A DNA stretch of 64,000 nt. Origin: Emticicia agri. Its GTDB lineage: Bacteria; Bacteroidota; Bacteroidia; Cytophagales; Spirosomataceae. A program made the position numbers and the translations under genes. The DNA is taken from the NCBI GenBank assembly GCA_945860265.1, contig CAMAQF010000002.1, forward strand, positions 53,094 to 117,093. Reading direction: 5' to 3'. Below are positions 9,211 through 14,813 of the stretch, in pieces. The notes beneath the pieces are model-generated. The model was not told the DNA's origin and made no database searches. It worked only from the letters and a program-made list of their open reading frames with translations. How positions within the stretch are numbered: the first letter of the stretch is position 1; every line of letters starts with the position of its first letter.

Positions 9211-9645
9211 TTGAAATATGAACCCAATAAAGGAGCTTGGACATATAATATTCAAATTCCCAACACAAAACATATTATCGGGAAATGGGGTTCGCTAAAA
9301 GTTTCGGGCTTTATTGACGACTACAAGATTGAAAGTATCAACTTATTTACGATTTCAGGACAGGACAAATTGATTTCAGTAAATCAAAAGATAAGAAAAG
9401 AAATTAAGAAAAGTGGCGGCGACACCGTGAACGTGACGCTCTATTTACTGACATCAAAAGAACAAATCACCGAAAAAGAAATCATAGAAACTTTCAAAGA
9501 TGCAGAAGTTTTAAAAGCCTTCGAAAATCTTTCAGAAGATAAAAAAAACAACATAATCGAACAAATTATTTCCATAAAATCAGAGGAAAATCAATTGAAG
9601 ACAATCTTGACATTCATTGACCAACTGAGCAAACACCTTATTTAA
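9211..9645 (+). CDS. DUF1905/YdeI-like protein with uncertain start
   Basis: The protein has 144 residues from a TTG at 9211. NKGAWTYNIQIPNTKHI and GKWGSLKVSGFIDDYKI match the small beta-barrel DUF1905 domain. GGDTVNVTLYL closes it, and the helical C-terminus (LKAFENLSEDKKNNIIEQI) matches the YdeI-type tail that often follows. The function is unknown. The start is odd: the same frame stays open back to the stop of the upstream gene at 9150, and its translation (VINYLVKDQKLELKYEP) looks like genuine family sequence, but it contains no ATG, only ATA at 9178. Confidence 0.65.
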   Translation: MKYEPNKGAWTYNIQIPNTKHIIGKWGSLKVSGFIDDYKIESINLFTISGQDKLISVNQKIRKEIKKSGGDTVNVTLYLLTSKEQITEKEIIETFKDAEVLKAFENLSEDKKNNIIEQIISIKSEENQLKTILTFIDQLSKHLI

Positions 9646-9719
9646 AACCCCTTATAACCATCTGATTATCAGCAAATATTTTTATTTCTCGCAAATATTT
9701 TATTAAGAATTCTTTTCAG

Positions 9720-9727
9720 TATATTTG
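9720..9727 (+). promoter_or_regulatory. Bacteroidota -7 box candidate
   Basis: TATATTTG matches TAnnTTTG and lies 26 bp before the ATG of the amidotransferase-like gene. No clear -33 TTG is present at the expected distance, so this is tentative. Confidence 0.35.
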
Positions 9728-9752
9728 AATAAATTCTGTAAATACTTGAGCC

Positions 9753-11015
9753 ATGTCTAATAGATTTCTTCCTCTGTTATTGCTCTTGTTTGCTGGGCAA
9801 AGTTTTGCCAATGCCATTTTAATTCCGATGGATGATAGCCAAACTAATCATCTAAAGGCTTATGGAATAGCTTATACAAGCCTAAAAAATAATACTGAAA
9901 TCGACTGGCTACTCAATTATCGAGGTGGGAGTTTTTTGATAAATTATACATCAAATATTCAAAAAGAATGCTCTATTCGCGGCGTTTCGTTTGATATAAT
10001 TTCGGATGCCGATGTACAAACACTCAAACAACAAATCTCGAATCCTGATCTAAACATGGAAATCATGCGACTGCACAAAGCAGCACGAATTGCTGTTTAT
10101 ACTCCTTCAAAAATCAGTGTTTCATCGTTTGAAGATACCGACGCCGTTTTGCTGGTGCTGAAATATGCCGAAATACCTTTTGAGGAAGTATATGATGAAG
10201 AAATTCTGAGAGGTGACCTCAATAAGTATGATTGGCTACATCTGCATCATGAAGATTTTACTGGGCAATTTGGTCGAAATATGCGTAGAATGAGCTATAA
10301 AGACATGAAAGCTCAAGAAGAGATTGCCCAACGTTTTAAATACAATAAGGTTTCGGCACTCAAACTTGATGTTGCCAAAACCATCAAAGCCTATTGTATG
10401 GGAGGAGGATTTTTATTTGCGATGTGCTCGGGTGCAGAGACGCTCGATATTGCTCTTTCAGCCGAAGGAGTTGATATTGTAAATAGTCGCTTCGATGGCG
10501 ATAATGTTGACAATAAGGCCCAAGAAATGCTCGATTTTAATAAAACTTTTGCATTTCAAGATTTCACTCTATACCTCAACGATGGCGATGGTTACGGCTA
10601 TAACTCAATGTCATTTTCTGATATAAACGCTTCAAATGGTAGATTTGATGAGGAAATTAATAGTTACTTCAAGCTATTCGATTTTTCAGCAAAGTGGGAT
10701 TTTATTCCGGCTATGTTGGTGCAAAATCATGAGCATTTGATTCGAGAATTTATGGGTCAAACGACTGCTTTTAATAAGAAAACGGTCAAATCAAATGTCT
10801 TAGTCATGGGTGAAAGCAAGGAATCTAACCGATATATGTACGGCGAACTTGGGCTTGGTCAATGGGTATTTTATAGTGGACACGACCCTGAAGGTCGTCG
10901 AGGTTTTCACCGAACACCAACTGACTTAAATCTTTTTCCGCATTCGCCGGGGTATCGCCTTATTTTAAATAATGTACTTTTCCCATCGGCTAAAAAGAAG
11001 AAAAGAAAGACATAG
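9753..11015 (+). CDS. Conserved secreted protein, class I amidotransferase-like fold (annotated 'asparagine synthetase B' in relatives)
   Basis: The protein has 420 residues and a signal peptide ending SFANA (about residue 21). After it, ILIPMDDSQTNHLKAYGI and WLLNYRGGSF are blocks I recall from a Bacteroidota family often labelled asparagine synthetase B. The sequence does not show an AsnB enzyme: there is no N-terminal Cys2 and no synthetase P-loop. The middle (GGGFLFAMCSGAETLDIALS, about 218-237) resembles the nucleophile-elbow region of class I glutamine-amidotransferase-like proteins, and GQWVFYSGHDPEGRR near the end resembles their His region. It is probably periplasmic; function unknown. 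Confidence 0.7.
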   Translation: MSNRFLPLLLLLFAGQSFANAILIPMDDSQTNHLKAYGIAYTSLKNNTEIDWLLNYRGGSFLINYTSNIQKECSIRGVSFDIISDADVQTLKQQISNPDLNMEIMRLHKAARIAVYTPSKISVSSFEDTDAVLLVLKYAEIPFEEVYDEEILRGDLNKYDWLHLHHEDFTGQFGRNMRRMSYKDMKAQEEIAQRFKYNKVSALKLDVAKTIKAYCMGGGFLFAMCSGAETLDIALSAEGVDIVNSRFDGDNVDNKAQEMLDFNKTFAFQDFTLYLNDGDGYGYNSMSFSDINASNGRFDEEINSYFKLFDFSAKWDFIPAMLVQNHEHLIREFMGQTTAFNKKTVKSNVLVMGESKESNRYMYGELGLGQWVFYSGHDPEGRRGFHRTPTDLNLFPHSPGYRLILNNVLFPSAKKKKRKT

Positions 11016-11073
11016 GATTTTACCACCGAGGCACAAAAAAGCGGTTACTCCACCAGTCTATTGCGGCGAGTAT

Positions 11074-12093
11074 TTACAACGACAAAATTTCCTCCCAAAT
11101 GTTTTTTAAAACTGGAATTCCATCAACTGTATTTTTTTCTCTTGTATTAAGCACTCGCTCGCCTGGGAATGTAATTTTCTTTGAATCATTAATAGGATTT
11201 GATTGATGATAATCATCGATGATTCGTTCGACAGCCGCCGAAATTGTCGAATTATTTCCTAATTTTGAAATATCAATAGCAATATAAACCTGCGAAAGTC
11301 TGTATTCAACTTCTTCTTGGCTTATTTCGTGCGAAGAAAGTCCACCCGAAAGCACCACCGACAGAATATCGAGTAAAAGCGAAAGTCCTGCTCCTTTCCA
11401 ATATCCAACTGGCATCGAACGCCAAGATTTCAGAATCGCATTTGGGTCATCCGAGATATTTCCATTGCTATCATAACCACCTGCAACTGCTAATTTTTCG
11501 CCTTTCATTGCAGCCAATTCCATTGCTCCAAACGAATACTGCGACATAGCCATATCCAACACAATTGCTTCGTTTTCAAAAGGCAATGCCATCACCAATG
11601 GATTATTACCCAACTTAGCATCGGTTGCTCCCCAAGCGGGCATATTGGCAATTGTATTCGTCCAACCAATAAAAACAAAACCTGCTTTGGCAGCTTGCCA
11701 GCCATAAGTTCCGCCACGCATCCAATGGTTCGTATTTGATAAACCTACACAACCGATTCCGTGTTCTTTTGCCAATTTCATGGCTGTCTCGGTTGCATGC
11801 ATGGCATTTATTGGGCCAGGACCGAGATTGCCATCCCATTGCTCAATTCCACCAAATTTTGAAACTAAACTTGGCTCGGCATCTGGTTTCACATAACCAC
11901 CTTTCAGATATTTTATAAATCTTGGAAAACGATTTACCCCGTGCGTATAAATTCCATCAAGGCTATTGATGGTAAAAATTTCAGCACAAGTTTTTGCTTT
12001 ATTTTCATTTAAACCATTTTTCAACAATATACCCTCAAAGGTAGATTGCATGGCGGATTTTGAAATTATCAATGTATTGCTCTCTACCGTCAT
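11074..12093 (-). CDS. YiaK-like 2,3-diketo-L-gulonate reductase (malate/L-lactate dehydrogenase family)
   Basis: The 339-residue protein belongs to the Ldh_2 superfamily of NAD(P)H-dependent dehydrogenases, which do not use a Rossmann fold. SLDGIYTHGVNRFPRFIKYL (about residues 49-68) contains the conserved active-site His and the family's arginines. GVGLSNTNHWMRGGTYGW-type sequence near 117-133, MALPFENEAIVLDMAMSQYS and GYWKGAGLSLLLDILSVVLS follow. The HGVNRFPRFI form is closest to YiaK (3-dehydro-L-gulonate 2-dehydrogenase), which serves ascorbate/ulosonate breakdown. No other genes of that pathway adjoin it, so substrate is an inference. It converges on the amidotransferase-like gene. Confidence 0.8.
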   Translation of the reverse strand: MTVESNTLIISKSAMQSTFEGILLKNGLNENKAKTCAEIFTINSLDGIYTHGVNRFPRFIKYLKGGYVKPDAEPSLVSKFGGIEQWDGNLGPGPINAMHATETAMKLAKEHGIGCVGLSNTNHWMRGGTYGWQAAKAGFVFIGWTNTIANMPAWGATDAKLGNNPLVMALPFENEAIVLDMAMSQYSFGAMELAAMKGEKLAVAGGYDSNGNISDDPNAILKSWRSMPVGYWKGAGLSLLLDILSVVLSGGLSSHEISQEEVEYRLSQVYIAIDISKLGNNSTISAAVERIIDDYHQSNPINDSKKITFPGERVLNTREKNTVDGIPVLKNIWEEILSL

Positions 12094-12444
12094 TGTATGT
12101 TTTTCAAGATTTTATTAAAAAAATAATATTGCAAGGTAAACAAAATTTGAATATTTTAAATACTCAAAAATCAGACTTTTAAGTATATAAAAGCTATACC
12201 CAAATAATATTTGTTAAATTTTTAAACAAATAAGTTAAACAAAAACTTATACAATTATAAGTTAATTAAATGCAGTTCAAATTTGACTTATATAATATTG
12301 ACATAGTAAACAGATAATTAAAGACTCATAAATTATTATTAAATTTATAAGTACATATTCAATTTATTCGGTTAGTTAAGTCAACAAGTATAAAAATTAA
12401 ACAATTATCACTAAATCGGTGCGGCGTTCCGCAACAAAAATCAA
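12094..12444. other. Divergent AT-rich intergenic region with two palindromes
   Basis: The region is noncoding and separates the divergent YiaK-like and fasciclin genes. It holds two perfect 8-bp inverted repeats close together: TATTTGTT/AACAAATA at 12208-12232 and AACTTATA/TATAAGTT at 12244-12263. A small GC-rich hairpin (tgcgg-cgtt-ccgca, 12420-12433) sits 11 bases before the fasciclin ATG and would lie in its leader. These may be operators or mRNA structure; no regulator is adjacent. Confidence 0.45.
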
Positions 12445-12951
12445 ATGAAAAAATTAGCATTAGTATTCGTTTCAGCACTTATCTCATTAAGTACTTTCGC
12501 ACAAAAATCAGACATTGTTGACATTGCAGTAGGTTCAAAAGACCACACAACGCTTGTTGCAGCAGTAAAAGCAGCGGGTTTAGTGGAAACACTTAAAAGT
12601 GCTGGTCCATTTACAGTATTTGCTCCAACCAATGCTGCTTTCGCTAAATTACCAGCAGGAACGGTTGAGACTTTGGTAAAACCAGAAAACAAAGCAACTT
12701 TGACAGCAATCTTGACTTACCACGTTGTAGCAGGAAAATTTAGTGCTACCGACGTAGTCGCAGCTATAAAAGCTGGTAACGGAACAGCTACTTTAACAAC
12801 AGTACAAGGTGGAAAATTGAATGCTTCTTTGAAAGGTTCAAGTGTAATCTTGACTGACGAAAAAGGTGGAATTTCAACTGTAATAGTTGCTGACCTGAAT
12901 GCATCTAATGGTGTAATTCACGTAATCGACACAGTTGTTTTACCAAAATAA
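12445..12951 (+). CDS. Fasciclin-domain secreted protein
   Basis: The 168-residue protein has a signal peptide (MKKLALVFVSALISLSTFAQ, cleaved before Gln20 or so) and one FAS1 domain over about residues 25-167. GPFTVFAPTNAAFAKLPAG (about 53-71) is the H1 motif, LTYHVVAGKFSATDV (about 90-104) carries the central YH motif, and NGVIHVIDTVVLPK (about 154-167) is the H2 motif at the C-terminus. FAS1 proteins mediate adhesion or stabilise extracellular matrix; small single-domain bacterial forms are secreted. It is monocistronic, with its own terminator at 12973. Confidence 0.95.
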   Translation: MKKLALVFVSALISLSTFAQKSDIVDIAVGSKDHTTLVAAVKAAGLVETLKSAGPFTVFAPTNAAFAKLPAGTVETLVKPENKATLTAILTYHVVAGKFSATDVVAAIKAGNGTATLTTVQGGKLNASLKGSSVILTDEKGGISTVIVADLNASNGVIHVIDTVVLPK

Positions 12952-12972
12952 TTTATTGATGAGTCGTTAATG

Positions 12973-13010
12973 AAAAAGCCAATTGTGCGAAACTGCATGA
13001 TTGGCTTTTT
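12973..13010 (+). terminator. Rho-independent terminator of the fasciclin gene
   Basis: The arms aaaaagccaat (12973-12983) and attggcttttt (13000-13010) form an 11-bp stem that runs into a T tract, 22 bp after the stop codon. Confidence 0.85.
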
Positions 13011-13086
13011 TTATTTTCCTGTGATGAATATTCAATTATAAATTTCTTCAAAATAAAAAAGATTTAGATTTCTCTAAAGCTTCCAG

Positions 13087-13490
13087 TCGGGGAAAACTAG
13101 GCGTCCCCTCCAGATTCAAACTGACAATCTCTGCTCAATTAAAAATTCTTTAAAACAAAAAAACCTCAGATTCCTCTGAGGATTTTGTCGGGGTGGACTA
13201 GGCGTCCCCGCCAGATTCAAACTGACAATTTCTACTTAAATAAAAGTTCTTTAAAACAAAAAAACCTCAGATTTCTCTGAGGTTTTTGTCGGGGTGAACT
13301 CGGCGTCCCCGCCAGATTCTAACTGACAATTTCTGCTCAATTAAAAATTCTTTAAAAACAAAAAAACCTCAGATTTCTCTGAGGTTTTTGTCGGGGTGTA
13401 CTCGGCGTCCCCGCCAGATTCAAACTGACAATCTCTGCTCAATTAAAATTCTTTAAAACAAAAAAACCTCAGATTTCTCTGAGGTTTTTG
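13087..13490 (-). repeat. Four tandem ~101-bp copies of the tRNA-Pro 3' half plus terminator
   Basis: Units start at 13087, 13188, 13289 and 13391 (spacing 101, 101, 102), and the intact tRNA-Pro starts 100 bases later at 13491. Read on the minus strand, each unit has the 3' side of the tRNA-Pro anticodon stem (GAGCAGA), a T-arm-like GTCAGTTTGAATCTGGC, an inserted ~15 bases (GGGGACGCCGAGTAC), the acceptor 3' strand CACCCCGA, and the terminator hairpin CCTCAGA-GAAA-TCTGAGG with a T run. The two units nearest the tRNA are the cleanest; the one at 13087 has lost part of the acceptor sequence, and a still more decayed terminator lies at 13061-13085. No full tRNA can form from any unit. Confidence 0.9.
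13462..13489 (-). terminator. Terminator directly after tRNA-Pro
   Basis: A 12-bp stem (AAAAACCTCAGA pairing with TCTGAGGTTTTT, 4-base loop) begins two bases after the tRNA-Pro 3' end on the minus strand and is followed by more T. The same hairpin is repeated in each tandem unit downstream, giving a series of terminators. Confidence 0.85.
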
Positions 13491-13564
13491 TCGGGGTGGC
13501 CAGATTCGAACTGACGACCTTCTGCTCCCAAAGCAGACGCGATACCGGGCTACGCTACACCCCG
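13491..13564 (-). tRNA. tRNA-Pro (anticodon TGG)
   Basis: On the minus strand the gene runs from CGGGGTGTAGCGTAG to CACCCCGA, 74 bases including the discriminator A. The 7-bp acceptor stem CGGGGTG/CACCCCG is perfect. The anticodon stem CTGCT/AGCAG encloses TTTGGGA, giving anticodon TGG. The T arm has GTTCGAATC. CCA is not encoded. It is followed by the tandem 3'-half copies and preceded 80 bp upstream by tRNA-Ser in the same direction, so the two may be one transcript. Confidence 0.95.
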
Positions 13565-13644
13565 AGGTGCTAATTGGGAGTGCAAAAGTACAAATTCTTT
13601 TTAGTAATTAAAAATTTGCACAGAAAACTTTTAAAAGTTTTTTG

Positions 13645-13732
13645 CGGAGAGAGAGGGATTCGAACCCTCGGTACCCTTATGAGGTACGGCAGTTTAGCAA
13701 ACGGCTACTTTCGGCCTCTCAGTCATCTCTCC
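13645..13732 (-). tRNA. tRNA-Ser (anticodon GCT)
   Basis: The 88-base gene has the acceptor GGAGAGA/TCTCTCC with discriminator G, the D-loop region CTGAGAGGCCGAAAG, the anticodon loop TTGCTAA (anticodon GCT), a long variable arm as in type II tRNAs (GTACC/GGTAC), and a T arm with GGTTCGAATCC. The middle pair of the anticodon stem (GCCGT against ACTGC) is C with U, a mismatch. CCA is not encoded. Confidence 0.93.
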
Positions 13733-13911
13733 TTTACTCTTTGAGAATGCAAATATAAAACACTGTTTTTAATTTTTTATAAATCTGATCCCAAAATTTC
13801 TAAAAAAAATTTAATTTTCCTCTAAACTATTGTCTTTCAAGCATTTAGATTAAGGTCTTTGTTTGACTTCAAAATAATTATTATGTTTTTTAAAACGTAT
13901 TTCACCATAAA

Positions 13912-14165
13912 CTAAAGTAAATAATTGATTTGAGCATATTGAAGCAACATTATCGTTTTTCCATCTTTTTTTTTCGCCCGTTCTTATCATCTCAATTGCT
14001 TTCCTGAAATCAATTTCCAGCACATCAATATTTTCTTGTTCGTCTGCCGCTCCTCCTCCATCGTTTACTTTCATGGATTTCGTATATGCAGTTACAAAAA
14101 AGTAAAGAATCTCAGTCAAAGAGCCTGGCGACGTGTAGGCTTCAAAAACTTTTTTTACTTCATAC
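13912..14165 (-). pseudogene. Nudix hydrolase remnant, truncated and frameshifted
   Basis: The minus-strand translation runs VKKVFEAYTSPGSLTEILYF, then a block beginning FVTAYTKSMKVNDGGG, then ADEQENIDVLEI and IEMIRTGE. This is the C-terminal half of a GDP-mannose/ADP-ribose pyrophosphatase-type Nudix protein; the Nudix box itself is missing. At a run of nine A (near 13970) the frame shifts. Removing one A restores KKDGKTIMLLQYA, the usual family ending, and a stop at 13912-13914. Uncorrected, the open frame continues to 13850. Upstream, homology stops at a REP-like palindrome (14169). It is a dead gene, or less likely a sequencing slip in the A run plus a true truncation. Confidence 0.8.
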
Positions 14166-14168
14166 CAA

Positions 14169-14195
14169 AGGAACGTCCAAATTGGACGTTCCTAC
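14169..14195 (-). repeat. REP-like palindrome, copy 1
   Basis: The arms aggaacgtccaa and ttggacgttcct flank a single A, and on the minus strand the element begins GTAG. The same palindrome is at 30810-30838. It sits exactly where the Nudix homology ends. Confidence 0.8.
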
Positions 14196-14778
14196 AAAAT
14201 TGTCGGCACACCCTTCCTAATTTCAATCGCTCAATCAATTTCTTAAATTTTCTTAAAAATATGGCTGCTTTTAAAATATTGATACCTTTATCTCGTTATC
14301 AACTAAATTCTTAGTTAATTTTCCTTTGCACAATAAACTTTCAAACACTTTTATGAAAAAACCATCACTCTCTTTCCATTCCAGTTTTCGCTTGTTTTTT
14401 CTTTATCCTTTTATTTTTCCAAGCATGATTGATTTGTAAATAAGCTTTGGGTTTCGTCACAAATTTTCATTGTTTTTGCCCATTTCAAATTTCTTAGTTG
14501 GCGTACACAATAGTTTTATGAAAGATTTACGACTCTATTTATAACTTTTTTTAGCCAACCAAGTAAGCTTAGACATAAAAAAGAAATGTAATATTTAGAA
14601 ATAAGTAGTACACGGGCAATAGTCGACAAGTTCGCTTAAGATAATAAGCTTATAGACAGATATTTAATTTATTACAAATTTGTCGATTAATATTATCCTA
14701 TTACTCATTTAGTGCAACATTAAAAAAATACGACTCATTAAATACAGTTTCCACCACAAAAATTCAAAAACACTTTTT
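14196..14778. other. Noncoding region before the outer-membrane barrel gene
   Basis: No gene can be supported. Besides the dispersed repeat at 14614-14704, the region is plain AT-rich DNA. Confidence 0.4.
14614..14704. repeat. Dispersed ~90-bp intergenic repeat, copy A
   Basis: This stretch aligns with 27426-27513: both contain gacaagttcgctta, ataataa, gacagatattta and gtcgattaatattatcctat in the same order and spacing. Copy A also has inverted TCGACAA/TTGTCGA near its ends. A partial third copy, covering only the end, is at 30590-30622. Confidence 0.75.
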
Positions 14779-14813
14779 ATGAAAAAAGCTATTATTAACA
14801 CTCAGGCAATACT

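Noticed and set aside
11074..12093. Plain malate dehydrogenase
   Set aside because: It belongs to the Ldh_2 superfamily, and HGVNRFPRFI fits YiaK better than malate or lactate enzymes.
13087..13490. Possible CRISPR array
   Set aside because: The units are about 101 bp and nearly identical throughout, with no unique spacers and no cas genes; they are copies of tRNA-Pro sequence.
14036..14314. 92-residue plus-strand ORF
   Set aside because: It runs antisense over the Nudix remnant and through the palindrome, with no family features.
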